The notes: a model not told the origin generated them from the sequence alone. A DNA stretch of 64,000 bases from Artemisia argyi (GCA_030686995.1 CM060693.1:119625228-119689227); one strand, 5' to 3'; numbered from the stretch's first letter, positions 1 through 13,400 are shown. Program-made: numbers and translations.

Positions 1-2
1 TT

Positions 3-1779
3 GAGACCTATGTTAGGTCAAAAGATCTTGATCTATGGAAGATCATTCAAAATGGAGATTTTGTGTTCATGATGGAAGATCCGGAAACAAAGTTGATGGT
101 GGAAAAGCCATTTGTGGATCTAAAAGATGACGAAAGGAGAAAATTTGGCAAGAATGATGAAGCCAAGATGATGATTTACAATGCTCTACCTCGAAGGGAG
201 TTCGAGAGAGTTCATGTGTGCAAAACCGCCAAGGAGATATGGCGTTCACTCATCATCACCCACCAAGGGAACTCACAAGTCAAAGATTGAAGATTGACTT
301 CCTCATACAACAATATGAGAAATTCTCAATCTCCGACGATTAAACCATTGACAATGGTTACACATGATTCAATGCTATAATCACAAGTCTCACAGCTCTT
401 GATTCTAGTTTTTATAACAAGAATCATGTGAGAAAGTTCCTCCGAGCCCTTCCTATCAAGTGGCGACCGAAAGTGACGGCCATAGAAGAAGCCAAGAATT
501 TGGCGGAACTCCCTCTTGATGATCTCATCGGCAATCTCAAAGTCTATGAGATGATTCTCGAAAATGACAAGGCTAGCACCAAAGACAAGACGGAGAAATT
601 AAAATCTTTGGCTCTCAAAGCTAAGGTCACTAGAAGTCAAGAATGTGATGGCCTAGATGATAGTGATGAAGAAGATGAGGTGGACAACGAAGAGTACAAC
701 CTCATGGCCAAAAACTTTAGGAAATTCTTTAGAAGAGGTGGTAACTTTAGGAGTGGTAATAGATTTGGTAACCGAGGTAGTGGTGGAAGAAAAAACTTTG
801 GTAGAAACCAAGGTGTTGACAACAAGATTGGTGAGAGCTCAAGGCAAACCCAAGGATGCTACAATTGCGGAGAAAAGGGTCACTTCATCAATGAACGTCC
901 TAAGCCCAAGGTGAACAAGGCGTTCGTGGGTGGGGCATGGAGTGATAGTGAGGATGAAGAACAACCAACCAATGAAGCCACTTGTCTCATGGCTCAAGAA
1001 AAACTTGAGGTACCTCTAAACTCTTCCTCTTCAAATAATTTAGATGTCAACAATTTGCAAAAGGAGAATGAGGAACTAGTTAAGTTTGATGATGATTTTA
1101 GAAAAACTTTTGAAAGAATCCTTAAGGAAAAACATCTAATTGAATTAGAAAATGCTAAATCTAATAAAAGGATTTGTGAACTTGAAAATAAATAAAAACA
1201 CTAAAACATTGCAAAGAGGTGTTTGAACCTTGTAAAAATTGTGAAGCACTCACACTTGAGGTTAACTCTTTGAATGAAAAAGTGTTGATACTCCAAAAGG
1301 AGTCCTTAAGTTTTTCAAAATATAAGAAGAGCTCAAATGATTTGGATAACATTTTAAGTCATCAAAAAATGTCCCAAGATAAAGGAGGTCTTGGATTTTC
1401 AAATATTGGAAAAACCGCTCCCATAAGCCTAACAAAACCAATTACATTTGTTAAAGCTAAAGAAAATGAAACTCCAAAGTTTTCCGAGGCTGACGCGTCA
1501 ATGCGCCAGAAGCGTGCCAGCCCTCTGAGGAAAATTGGTGAATTATCAAACAATGTCATTAAACCAATTACTCCTCAAGTTCCTCTTGTAAGTACTCGAG
1601 GTAATCAAGCTCCCATTGCAAGAAGAGAAAACCCAAGACAAAGTTTTAACTCGAGTTCTCGTAATGGTCTTGGTTACAAACAACCTCGAGTTAATGATAG
1701 ACCATTATTACCTACACCATCTACCTCATATAATCAAAGACCATTTTCTCAAAATAACCAAAGAAGAAACCCTTTGTAA
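3..1779 (+). pseudogene. gag: SIRE-like copia gag (broken), 5' end outside window
   Basis: Gag would form the virus-like particle and bind element RNA. The frame is open from base 3 to a stop at 288-290, shifts by one base, meets further stops near 344 and 365, is open at 428-1195, shifts again, and runs 1219-1779. Features in order: the UBN2-type gag domain; an acidic then Gly/Arg/Phe-rich basic segment (about 650-830); one zinc knuckle at 859-900 reading C-YN-C-GEKG-H-FINE-R, where the last ligand is Arg instead of Cys; and a Lys/Glu-rich tail likely to form coiled coil. The frame is cut by the solo LTR at 1775 and resumes at 5290. Not functional as it stands. Confidence 0.85.
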
Positions 1780-2782
1780 CACCCCCAATTCATGGATGCA
1801 GCGGAATTCAAGCTGGGTGTTACTCGACGGCACAATAGTCACAATGATAGAAAACGAACTCTAATTGAGTCGTTTTAAAAGATTTATCATTCAAATTATA
1901 TAAATATCAGAGATTACAAAATGAGGTCCCAGATGGTTCCATGTTTACAATTTATATTAAATGAGTTTTTGAATGATAATAAAATTTATAGCCCTCTCGA
2001 ATATCCGTGCCCTTCCGTGCCATCCTTGATCATCATGGACCTGAAATACATGCTTAAGAGGTCAACACAATGGTTGAGTGATATTCATAGAGTTTGTTTA
2101 ATGGTTGAACACAATATGTTGGTAGTATGAGTTAATTAGACTCATACTCATGGTTGGAAAACAAAACAGGTAGGCTACGTTATTATACGCCCATAAAATG
2201 TATTATACACTAAGCTTATGACACCAAAACGTTAACGGGTACCAATATCAATCGGCGGAGTTATCCCGGTAGGTACTTTGCGAACATACCTAAATCTCAA
2301 ATATTAGTGCATTTGTTTGAACTTAGTCAATACAAATGGGATTCGTCAATCCCAATAGGCCTATTCACAATATTCGCACTCACTATTACCAGTGATTAAA
2401 TGGTTCATAATAAGGGATATTGGTTTTAGCAAGGATAGTACTTAGTGATAATAAAACAATCAGGCAAGTATACAATTTGAAAAGCATTGTGTTCGGTTTA
2501 AAATAGCATGTATTCCTCCCAAGGGTTTGTAAAACAATTAAGTAATGGAAAGTGAGGCTATGAACTCACCGTGAGTTGGATGATGTATAATGAGAATGAT
2601 GGATATGCCGTGAGAACTTCTACGAGCAACCTAGAATAATTGTTGCAACTTAGGTTTGGAATAATGTCTAAGAATATTAAGAATTGCCTATATATGTCTT
2701 GCATTTAGTCCATGATGTAGTACTTAGTATAGTGTAAGTCTTTGAAAAGAAATGGTTCATGAAACATGTATAGTTTATATAT

Positions 2783-2925
2783 CGTTTACTACCGTTCGGG
2801 CCGACATAATTCAGAAGTCATGTAGTAAACGTTCGAGGAGCCAGGACACTTTAATTCGTAAATCCACAACTCATCTCGACGGCTTACTTAATGAACTCCT
2901 CACATGAGGCTCCCTACTATTATAG
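2783..2925 (-). other. Highly conserved ~140-bp block inside the long LTR
   Basis: This block matches 43673-43815 with no difference seen by eye, and in reverse orientation 53525-53668 with very few differences inside the core, while the surrounding LTR has diverged clearly. It opens with a perfect 10-bp inverted repeat, CGTTTACTAC (2783-2792) and GTAGTAAACG (2822-2831). A second short hairpin, CCTCACATGAGG, lies near its other end. It falls in the R-U5 part of the LTR. Function unknown; an RNA structural or leader signal is one option. Confidence 0.6.
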
Positions 2926-2931
2926 TATTTG

Positions 2932-2934
<3 letters not shown>

Positions 2935-3009
<75 letters not shown>
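2935..3009. repeat. (TA)n microsatellite within solo LTR copy 1
   Basis: About 37 TA units just beside the conserved LTR block. The equivalent position is much longer in copy 2 (43828-43932) and only a few units in copy 3 (near 53508), so it expanded inside the LTR. Confidence 0.95.
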
Positions 3010-3011
<2 letters not shown>

Positions 3012-5289
3012 TTTTGATCCGAAAAGTTACACGTCCAATATTTGAATAAACTTAGGAAAGTTTATTTTTACATGAAGATTGTTATTAGGATGAGTTTCTT
3101 AATCTTGTACGACGATTACTTGTAAGATCTCATGGTTCTTTTAATAGAGTAGATCCAAATTGTATGTTTAAGTTATCGCTAACTCTTTAGCTCATGTTTT
3201 CGCCTAGGTAAGTTTATATGGTCATTTAGTCATGGCCTTGCCATGACCTTTGGCCATTGTTCCATGGTCTTGAGACTCAACCTTGGCTTTAGCCATGGTT
3301 GTGGTCTTGAATTTAGGTCATTAGACCTCTTGTTCTTTTTAAACAATAACAATTATATAGTGACTTATATATATAAAATAGCTGTTAAGAAACTGAAGAA
3401 AATCTCATTCGTTATTGGTTTTCTGGAGACGTGCTCCTGAGTTTTTGAAGAAAACGTGATTCCGGACAACTTTCGTGTTTTAACTTTTTCATGAAACGGA
3501 CCAGAAAGGCCTCTTTTTGCGTGTTTTAAGTTCTGTCACAGAAAGTATTTAGGCAGTTTTGCCGCAAAGTTTTGGTAACTTCAAATGGTCATAACTTTTG
3601 ACTCGTGTACTTGTTTTAGGTGGTTCAAATTGCTATGGTTTCCTTGTTAAGTTATCTACTACAATATGTAATTGTCCAATATCATTTATATACTGTTTTG
3701 GTCAGATTTTACCATGAAAGTTACTAGTTTACTTGTTTAACTAACATAAGTTAACATATATATACCAATACTTGTTTTACTCATTTTTATACATCATGGA
3801 CATAATCATAAGACAATATATAGCATGAATGATATGTAAATAGCATGAATATGATATTTAACAAGAATTATGTTAGGGTTTTGCTTACAACTTTTGGCTT
3901 TCAATTAAGAAAGGAAGTTAACATGTAAGGTAAGGACTTTGATAGACTTAAGCTTCACCCTACTTCACTTCAAGCAATCTTTCTACACTTGTATTCTTGA
4001 AAGAGAGATGATGAAAGTTGAGGTGACTTGAGTGGATTCAAACTCAAGAGAATCACCAAAGTTTATAAGGTTTGGAAGTATTTTGATTACCTAAAACCAA
4101 GCTAGGGTTTCTATGTTGATGAAGTACTTGAATCTTGCTTGTAACTAGAAGGAATTTAGCTAAGTGTGAGATGGTTTGGTGTGTGATGTGTGGCGTACAA
4201 AGGAGGGGGAGGGGGGCTTTTATAGGGTCTTGAGGAGGTTACTAATGAAGACTAGTCAACACTTGGAGACCAAGTATAACACATGGATGGATCCTAAGGC
4301 TCTTAGCATGAGATCATGACACACAAGGGTGTGAATCCCCCCCCCTAAGTCGGTTCATATGAAGATAGGAAGGATGAGTTGGTCTTGGTGATATTATCCT
4401 ACTTATGGAGCTAGTTTTGACTCCGTAAAATGTTAACCGTAAACGATTAAGCCATAATATGTAAAACCGGGTATCGTAAAAATACGAAACTTGGAAGAAT
4501 GATTAAACTTGTCAAAATACTCCATAATAAAATATAAAATGAGTGGTAGGTTCCATTGGGGTGCTAAAACCCTGCAAAAACTGGAAACACGGGTCTAAAA
4601 CGCGTAATACGTAAAACGTACGTATATTGTGTAAAATTGAGAAAAGTAAAATGTAACTTTTCTAATAGGATAAAAATGATTTAAAATGACTTATAATGTC
4701 TAGACTGGGCTCAGTGTAGTGTCGGTTGGTATTAAATGTCTTTTAGATATAAAACCGTAAGCCTAAAAATCAAGGAATGATTTATAAAATCAAGGAATGA
4801 TTTTTGGTCAAAGGAGGAGGGAAAAATATGTTGACTTTTTCCAAAAAGGTGAAAACTCAAATCGTCTTAGAAACGCGGTGCAGGTATAGGCTAAGGTTAC
4901 GGCTGAGTAAAAATGCTTAAAAAGGAGAATTCCTGTTTTTCACGGCCGAGGTTTATTTGGTCAATGTTTTTCTCAGTCATGATTAATTCTCAATTAAATC
5001 ATGAGTGTATCAAACATTTTTCTGATACGGGGAAAATTAACGCGGTCGAGTTTCGTTGTGCGTAGAATTTTTGAATGACGTTTTACCCTAAAACGTGTAA
5101 TTCCTTAATAACTTTCGCGAAAATGATCTAATGAGTGTCAACCTTTTAATTTTCCATGGAAATGATTTATCACACGAGAATATGAAATAAAAATCAAATT
5201 TCGGGAAAATGAATAATAAAAGTGAATAGTAAAAATGAATAGTGAAATTTTCGGGAATAGTAGTTAACCTGAAAATGTGAATTGTTACA

Positions 5290-7068
5290 CCCTTATACCT
5301 ATAATCAAAGGTCATCTCAATACCAATACCACAACTATCAAAGGAGAGACAACTCCTACCCAAACCAAGCTTTTTTTAGACCTCAAGGATACAACCACTA
5401 TAGACCAAGCTATCAAAATCAAAATCGTTCTCAAAATGATCCTTGGTCCGCTTTTTCTAATTATGGTATTGAGAAGATACGTGTCTTACTTCAAGACCCA
5501 AGAATGTTCAACTTGGGAAACTCATATGCTAACAAAAATGGACCCAAGAAACAATGGGTACCAAAAGTATGAGTCATGTCTTTGTTGTAGGTTTGTCTCA
5601 AAAGTGATCTACAACCGGACGAGTGGATAGTGGATAGTGGGTGCACTAAACACATGACCGGGAATAGAAGATTGTTCACGTCATACATGGAGTATAACGG
5701 CAATCAAGTCATTTTTGGAAGCAAACTTAATGGCAAAATTGTCGGCAAAGGTAATGTCCTCCATGACTCCATAGAAATATCCAATGTTAAGCATGTTAGG
5801 GGTTTAAGTTTTAATTTAATTAGTGTGAGTCAATTAAGTAATGATGATTGTGAGGTTAAGTTTACTAAAGTGGATTGTACTATTAGTAAAAATGGTATTG
5901 TGTTAGCTAAAGGCATTAGGAGAAACAACATGTATACATGCAAGTTAGGAGATAATTCTAAGCAACACATTTGTCTTACGTCCATGGTGGACAACTCAAC
6001 GCTTTGGCATAGGAGGTTAGGTCACGCCAATATGAGGTTAGTCCAAAATCTAGCTTCTAACGAGTTAGTACGGAATCTACCAAAGTTGAGTTTTGAAAGA
6101 CATTTTTGTGATATATGTCGAGGGAATCAAGTACAAGCTAATAATAGAAATAAAAATGAAGTGTCAACTAATAGGGTTTTAGAGTTGGTCCACTTGGATT
6201 TGTATGGTCCATCTCCAATCCAAAGCTATGGAGGAAACTTCTACACTTTGATGATTGTAGATGATTATTCAAATTATACATGGGTGTTGTTCTTAGAAAA
6301 TAAGGAAGGTGTCTTAAATAAGTTCAATATTTTGAGAAAGAAACTTGAAAACCTACTTGATTGTTCAATTGTTTCAATTAAAACAAATCATAGCAGTGAA
6401 TTTGATAAAATGCAATTTGGAAACTTTTGTGAACAACATGGAAGATCTTATAACTTATCGGGCCCGTTCACTTCTCAATCGCTTGAGATTGTTGAAAGAA
6501 CATATCGTAAGTTAAGAAAGATGAGTTGTGCAATGCTTGACGATCAATCCATCCCACAAAAGTTTTGGTGTCATGCCCTAGATACCGCGTGCTATATCTT
6601 TAATAGAGCTTATATAAGAAAGATGATTAATATGACACCTTATGAAATACTTAGGAATAGAAAGCCATCCCTAGAGTATTTTAGAGTTTTTGGTTGCAAA
6701 GTATTCATACTTAACACCAAAAAGTACCTCACCAAATTCGACCCAAAGTCGTATGAAGGTGTTTTCTTAGGATACTCTCAAACGAGTAAAGCATACAAGT
6801 GCTTAATAAGGAAACAATGAGGATTGAGGAATCTCTCAATGTGACCTTTGATGAGAGCATGCCCAAGCCCAAACTATCTTCTTCGATAGAAGATGACGTG
6901 AATGACGAACATGTAGTTCCTAATCATGAGGGGTCGTCAACATTACAAGTTAATGTTTCGGATGAAGGCAATCCTAAGGATGTGAGAGAAGCGAGGGGTC
7001 ATCCTATACAACAAGTCATTGGTGGCTTGAATAAAAGGACACTTAGATCACAAAACAAACAAATCTAA
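5290..7068 (+). pseudogene. pol: SIRE-like pol: linker, protease and integrase (broken)
   Basis: The gag-pol frame resumes at 5290 after the solo LTR. A Gln/Asn/Tyr-rich linker runs to a stop near 5572. The aspartic protease motif W-I-V-D-S-G-C is at 5624-5644. A GAG-pre-integrase zinc-binding region follows (LWHRRLGH, about 6001-6024, and C-DI-C, about 6107-6120), then the integrase core with the first Asp in VHLDLYGP (about 6190-6213). The second catalytic Asp is Asn in IKTNHSSEF (about 6376-6402), a G-to-A type change. A glutamate in EIVER (about 6485-6499) fits the third acidic residue. A one-base shift near 6797 moves the C-terminal tail into another frame, which stops at 7068, before RT would begin. 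Integrase should be inactive. Confidence 0.85.
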
Positions 7069-7716
7069 GTTTTTGGCATGACATTTTCCAAAAGTCCAAA
7101 TTGCTTTGGGATAGGTTTTGATGTTATACATGCATCTTAAGAGAACAATCTTTATATGAACATAAAATGTGTTAGAAGAATGCTACTAGAGCTACATGTT
7201 TATATGATTAGGTCTTATGTGAATGCATGAAAGGAACTTACAAGCTCCAAAGATGAAAAATATTCATCAATACATTATTCAAACAATGATTGGTAATATT
7301 AAATGAGTCTTCATGTCTATACTCTATGTCATGAACAAGGAAAGTTGTCACAAAGCTTCTTCTATTTTGTGAATATGGCTAGACAAATCTTTGAATCACA
7401 ACTTACACTTGTGAAAAGGAAAGTTATGTCTAACTTTTCTTGTTCAAATGTAAATGATTGTTACTAATTAAGTGGTAGTAACCTAAGGTCAAATCATTTC
7501 TAGCTCACTCCAAACCTTAAAGCTAATAATTGTCCTTCCTATATACTTTTCTAATATTTGTACTTGGTATACTTGATAGGGAATCTTTGTACTAATTGGC
7601 TTAATTTCCACTAAACAATGATGATCATTACCCTCATCCCAACCTAATTTCTCTATTATTTAAGGTTTAGAAATTTTACCCATAGGAGTTACCTAAAAAC
7701 TCTAAAAACTTCAAAA
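7069..7716 (+). other. Non-coding gap where RT/RNase H should be
   Basis: In a complete copia element RT and RNase H follow integrase. I see no RT motif (YVDD or the TAFLNG-type block) in any frame here, only AT-rich sequence with frequent stops. Either RT/RNase H was deleted or the element belongs to a family that lost it. Confidence 0.65.
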
Positions 7717-8234
7717 ATGAATGACCAACCACCTTCTCCAAACCATGTTCTTGACAACTTCTTTCTACAAAGTACTAATTCATTGCCTGCATACAATAGT
7801 AATGAAGAATTTGCTAACAACAATGATGTCCCTCAAACTCCAACCGAGAGTGGACATGAGTGGTTTATGCTAAACAATCAAAATCCTATGATAAATCTTG
7901 AAAAACTAATGCAAGATGATGATTTGAGCACTCCTCACAATGCTCGTGTCACAACATTTCCATTTAAGGGAATTGGTGATGAGGAAGTTTGGGAAAGATA
8001 AGGAAGCCCTTAAGCCCAAAACTTCGTGAAGGTAATCATGCAATTTGTTGTGAAAACACAATTGACATGCTTAATGCTATTAAGGATCATAGAGAGGAAA
8101 CACGTAAAATGCTCAAATCTCTCCATGACGGAGTTAAAATGCTACAAGCATTGGCTTCAAACATGACATGCATTGTGCATCAAGAAAGGGGTGAAGACAC
8201 TTGTGAGGACAATCTTGTAGATCACAAGAAATAG
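7717..8234 (+). pseudogene. Env-like / extra ORF after SIRE pol (two frames)
   Basis: Two overlapping ORFs, 7717-8001 (94 residues) and 7989-8234 (81 residues), look like one reading frame split by a one-base shift near 7990. The first is acidic and Asn/Ser/Pro-rich. The second is helix-prone (IDMLNAIKDHREETRKMLKS), suggesting a coiled coil. Sireviruses often carry an additional ORF at this position; I do not recognise the family and see no signal peptide or clear membrane segment. It could also be a spliced or chance ORF. Confidence 0.35.
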
Positions 8235-8914
8235 TCATCTTATGTCATGTATTGTTTAAGTGTGTTTGGTAGGCATGTTGTGTGTACTTTGTTGTCCTAA
8301 GACCTCATGCTCATAAAACATGAGTGTTCCTAGGTTGTTGTATGCCTTTCTCTATGAAATGAACAAGCTTTATGTGATTGTGCTTTGTTATAGTTATCTT
8401 GTCTTTAGTATTGCTCAACATTTGGATATTGGGGTCATCTTGGACCTATACATATATTGTTGAGATATGAACTAACCCATGTTGCAAGCATCCAAATGAT
8501 AACCTAACCCATTTTGGACCTTCACATGTGAGGATTTCTTGGTAGTTGCATATTGTGGTATATTTATGTAGCTAGGCCACCGCAAAGGTGAGGCTCTTGA
8601 CCCATGGATCCCCGCCTTGAAACAAGGAGGAGCAACGATCTAGGGGGAGCTATGTTCAAGGGGGAGCACGTTCAAGTGCTATTAATCAAGCTACTTTCCC
8701 ATTTCTAAATGGAAGTCCCACCTTTTTTATTCGACAAAAGGGGGAGAAAGAAAGCAAGAGGCGTGAAGACCATTCAAGATATGATAAAGGCTTCACCAAA
8801 TTACAAGGCAAAGGTCAAGACGCAAGCTACACCAAAGGCGCGCTTTGTCTTCGCTAAGTTTTGTAATTTTATTTGCTTTCGGTTTTTATTTGTCATCATC
8901 AAAAAGGGGGAGAT
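8235..8914 (+). other. SIRE 3' internal region with multiple polypurine tracts
   Basis: Non-coding. G-rich purine tracts occur near 8641-8648, 8659-8666, 8740-8750 and 8901-8913. The last, AAAAAGGGGGAGAT, directly precedes the LTR start and is the plus-strand primer site. Multiple polypurine tracts before the 3' LTR are a described Sirevirus feature. The 73-residue ORF at 8709-8930 overlaps them and runs into the LTR, so I do not call it a gene. Confidence 0.7.
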
Positions 8915-9026
8915 TGTTGAGGCAACATGATCAAGATCTCTTTATATTTTAATGATGACAAATAAACCATCGAAACACATAAAAATAACAAACGTTAGCT
9001 CAAAATCGCCGGAGCCAATGTCTGCT

Positions 9027-9066
9027 CCTGGCGCGCTGCCCGCGCGTCAACGCGTGGGTGACGCAT
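9027..9066 (+). other. GC-rich hairpin repeat, SIRE LTR U3 (copy 1)
   Basis: A ~38-bp CpG-rich segment whose core is CCCGCGCGT-CA-ACGCGTGGG (9039-9058), a near-perfect 9-bp stem. A second copy lies at 19302-19345 in the same LTR. Confidence 0.6.
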
Positions 9067-10251
9067 CAGGAGTCTGTAGGGTTCCGAGCGAATTTTGAAA
9101 GTCGGCTTTCCCCTTACCCCACAAATGTGGATCTTTCAATACAGGTATGAATATGTTATGTGCTTAATTGAGAACACTCGAAAAGTGTACCTTTGTCTCT
9201 TACAAAGGTAAACCTTTCCCCTTATCCAACTTTTAAAGCACCCATTTACGGGAAAACGCCAACTCATGTTTTCTAGCTATCGCCTCTAGCCAAGGCTTTT
9301 ATAAACTTAGGGAGCTTATTTATTTCACGTAACATCATGTGAAAGCATTCATATGCTCATATCCCGTGCTTACGTCTTCTCTAATTACGTAACGGGTTTA
9401 CTCTCTTATTGGTCAAACTAAGTCAAAGGTCACTTTGCGTAAACGCATCCTTTCCCACTTGGGTTATGCTTTACATTAAGGCAAAGCACTTAACTTGTTT
9501 GAACCAAAGTATTAGTTGAGAACGTCGAGTCGTGAAAAGTCACAAGATATGAAATTATGGATTCTCGACGTTGTGTTACTTGAATTAATTAGTAACTTAT
9601 GATTTTCTCAACTTATAATCTTAATTGTCTAAATCTTTTCTTCTTAATGACAATTAGATTATTTTCTCTTAATTACTTTCTTAATTATCTTCTTCAACAA
9701 AATACCACTTACCTCAAAACCATCAAACCCAATACCACCAAATCTCTCACAATCCTTCTCAAATATCCTTTCCAACATTCCGTTACACCACTTACACAAA
9801 AGTGTACCTTTGTCTCTTACACACTTTTAATCCTAACCATTGAATTCAAATTCAATCCATCTCAACCTTTCATTCTCTTACAACATCACATCTCTTACAC
9901 ATCCCTTAGACATCTCTTATATTCCTTACACATCTCCAATCTCAACCATCCAATTCAAATTAAACACATCTCAACCACTCATCTAATCTCCTCTCTATTA
10001 TACCACATGTGTTTAATCTCAACCTCCATTTCAAACCTAAATCAATCTCAACCCTTGGATCACCCTTCCTCTCTAAGCCAAAGGACACTATGATCTCATC
10101 CATCCATTTCAAACCAAAACCATCTCAACCATCCAATCTCTTACAACACATCTTAACCTTTTATTTCAAAACCAAAACAATCTCAACCCTCCATCCAACC
10201 TTTCCCCCCCAAGCAAAGGTATATTCCTTTGGAATATTCTCTTTCAAACTC

Positions 10252-10436
10252 AACCATGGTTCACCTCTTCCAACCATGGTTAGTTTTCAACATACAACCC
10301 TAACCCAACCTTGGTTAACCTAACCAACATACTTCTTAACCCAACTATGGTTACTTCTCTACACCCAACCATGGTTATCTCTTAAACTCACCAAGGATGG
10401 AAGATTCCCTTGTGTAAACCTCTTAATCTAACCATG
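10252..10436 (+). promoter_or_regulatory. AACCATGGTT palindrome array, left half
   Basis: The 10-bp palindrome AACCATGGTT or a one-base variant occurs at 10252, 10272, 10307 (AACCTTGGTT), 10343 (AACTATGGTT), 10367 and 10430, the last cut by element A. The array continues at 18898. It sits in the U3 region of the SIRE LTR, upstream of the TATA box at 19381. AACC/GGTT cores resemble MYB-type sites, but the binding protein is inference. Confidence 0.5.
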
Positions 10437-13400
10437 TGTGACATTTCAAAAATTTCATGTCATTAATCTTAATATTATTTAACTGTTCTATTTTTAAATA
10501 ATTAACTTTGTCGAAAGTTATCCGCGTTTCGTCATAACACGTTCAATTAATTCAACCACGACTAGACTACGTCCATTCTACAATTTTTATGCTTCATTGT
10601 TTCCTTAAAATCCTATTTTAAAAGTCACTTTTCAATTTTTCCATTTTTACGTAAACCTTGCACCGTTACGTTTTACCCGATTTAAATTTACGTTTTAAGG
10701 TTTTGACAAAGTGAACCAACCCTAGACTATGATAATTTACATATTTATGAATTTTTAAACTATTTCATGTTTACAAATGAGTTTTATACTTGTCGTGTCA
10801 TTTTTATAGCTTACGTCACTTTTATCAAGAACCGGTGTCACCAAACGTGTTTTCGACTCACGGTTTTATTTTTGACGACGTTTAAACACCCCGATAAACC
10901 CAAGGCTCTCATGAAAAATTAAAATTAGCCATTTTAACACTTCATAACAATTTCAAAATATTTTTATAACACTTTTCTAAAATTCACGTTTTCAAGTCAC
11001 CCGGTATTGTGTAATTCACGTTTTTATGACCGTCCGCTTGATTTAAACCTCACAAACACACTAATACACCGAATATTAATCAAATATCAATAAAATCTGA
11101 TTTTGGCTTGCCTTGGGACCCCCAAAACCGTCCACCCTCTTTAATACCATATCATTTCACACTTTATCATTTTTCAAGAATCACTCATTGAATTTTTCAT
11201 GCAAATCTCACCTAAAACATAAAAACCATCCTTTTCCTTCTCCTCCTTGTGTTGCTGCCGTGAACCACCATCAAAACACCATAATCTCAGCCTTCAATTG
11301 ATCACAAAATCATAATCACAACACCCTCTTGAAGACCCTTGAAGGAAATGACACTTTGAAGCATGGTTTTGAAGATTTTCTTGTAGTTTCTTGGTGTTTT
11401 CATGGAGTATTCTTGAAGTCTTCATCAAAGTTGTTTAAAATTTCTTTTCTCCAGCCCACAAGCTCCATTAGAAGTGTAGAAGAGAAAGTCCAAGCTTGTG
11501 GTGGTGTCCCTTGGTCGTTTTTAATCAAGCCCTAGAAAGGTTATTAGTTATTTATCACTCCTTGTAAGCTAATCTCATATTCCTCTTTGATTTTGTCACA
11601 TGAAAATTATTTTGGTTATTTAATTAATTATGGGTTTTCTGATTTTGATGAGTTTTAGTGTTCTTGAGTTGTTTGTGATGATTAGTGTGGCATTGCATGA
11701 TGATTGATGATGTTTTGGATGAGTTTAGAATAAGTTTTGTTGGATTTGATGGGACTGTTTTTACATCAGTAGAAAAACGTGGGTTTTCCCATTAATTTTT
11801 GGCCTGGAGCCTATGATTAAATTATAGTTTTAGATAGATATAGGTCTAAGCTTCAAGTGGCGAGTTGGAGGAATTTTTATCTCCTCCGGATGACCAAGTT
11901 ATGCCCAAATTAGTAAAACTAGTAAAAATAGGTAACTTGCAGATTGTTTGTATGTTATTGGTAAATTTTTGGCTTAGAGCTTACTGAAGCTTTTCATAAA
12001 TGGATAGTATAATATCTCAGGTCCTAGTGGCGAGTTGGCCGGAAAACCAACTATTCCGGATGGTCGAGATACGACCAAAACCGTGGAAACATATTTAGTG
12101 TGTACCCAGAAATTGTAATACAGATTGTTTCACTTATAATTAATAAATTTTGAACTAGGGGCTATTGGGTTTTTACATTGGTGAAGGGTAAAACATATGA
12201 GGACCATGTGGCTAATTGGAGGGTTTACCAATTCCTCCGGATGAGGGAGATTTGCCATTTTACGAAAACTACTCAATTCTGAACTACTGTTTGAAAAAGG
12301 AGTTTAACTCTAGATTTTTGTGCTATAGTTTTAGGTTTTAAAACATGTCTTAGTAGTAGACATCTTTTTCTAACACCTCCAATTGGTCTCACTTAAATTG
12401 CTATCATGGTTTAGGATTTATGGCCATTTTCGTAAGAGATTAAAATTCAGAAAACATTATGGGCTGGATGTTCAGGGGTAAAATAGTCTTTTCACATGAT
12501 TCTTAATCTTTCAGAAGTTGAGGCCTGGATTTTTGAAAACTAGACTCAAAGAGCTTTCCAGGGGTGAAGGCCTTGTATTCATATCATTTATAGATTAAGA
12601 GTTAGGGGTCTATAAAATAAAGTCAAATCCAGAATTTAATATTTTACGTCTTGTCTTGAACTCTAAAACGTGTAGATACACATAGGTAAAATAAGAATTG
12701 AGTGATGAAACTTGGTAGGTGTTTTATTACCTATAAGACCTGGTCGAACATCAATCTTAGAGTGAAAATACCTTGGGTTAAGTCTTAGTGCAATGCCATG
12801 CTTATCTCGGAAACATATCTCGTGATCATTTGATTTACTTTTTCATGTCGCTCTTCTTTATCATTCTAAGTCGCGTCACGTCTTTTAGGTTGTGCTTAGA
12901 CGCTTCGCACTCGTCCGAAGATCCATTTTACTTCTGATCTCGTTGCTCTTAAGGTAAGTTCATAGCCTCGCTTTTACTTACTTCAATTGTTTTATAAACC
13001 TCGCGAGGGGGATACATGCTAGTTTTACAAAACGAATACAAGTAGTTTTTTGTATGCTTGACCCGATTACATGATTATAGTCAATTGAGTATATTTCTAG
13101 CCAATTAAGTACCCATCATGAACCGTTAATTCCGTGGGAAACGCTAGTATTATGAATATGCATATTTGGCCTGGCGGGCCTGGCCGGGTGAGTAGCGCTC
13201 ATACATCAACGGTCACATAATATTGAGAGATTACGTGGTAAATGGCAAATCTTACCTATTTGGGGCACTATTAAACTAGGTCAAGGTTCGGTTTCATGAG
13301 CTCAATACTATTAATCTTATTTCCCGACTTGTATTTGTTACATGTCAACTTAATTATGGGCGTATAACAACGTAGCCCGTCGTATTTTAAACTGATTTAT

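Larger units (their letters stand above)
1775..5289 (-). mobile_element. Solo LTR (copy 1), Ty3/gypsy Tekay/Del-like family
   Basis: Begins TGTAACA and ends TGTTACA on the plus strand and is flanked by CCCTT at 1770-1774 and 5290-5294, a perfect 5-bp target duplication inside the SIRE gag-pol frame. No internal region follows, so it is a solo LTR from unequal recombination. Orientation is inferred from element B (40168-46215), which shares the LTR and shows PBS and PPT on minus. A TATA-like TATAAAA lies on minus at 4218-4224, leaving over 2 kb of R-U5. Length 3515 bp. The Tekay/Del label rests on the TGTAACACCCC-type end, LTR length and B's PPT context. Confidence 0.88.

Noticed and set aside
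9599..10323. Leu/Ile/Thr/His-rich ORFs of 164 and 104 codons
   Set aside because: The sequence is pyrimidine-rich low-complexity LTR DNA; composition reflects CTC/ATC/ACC repeats and the AACCATGGTT array.
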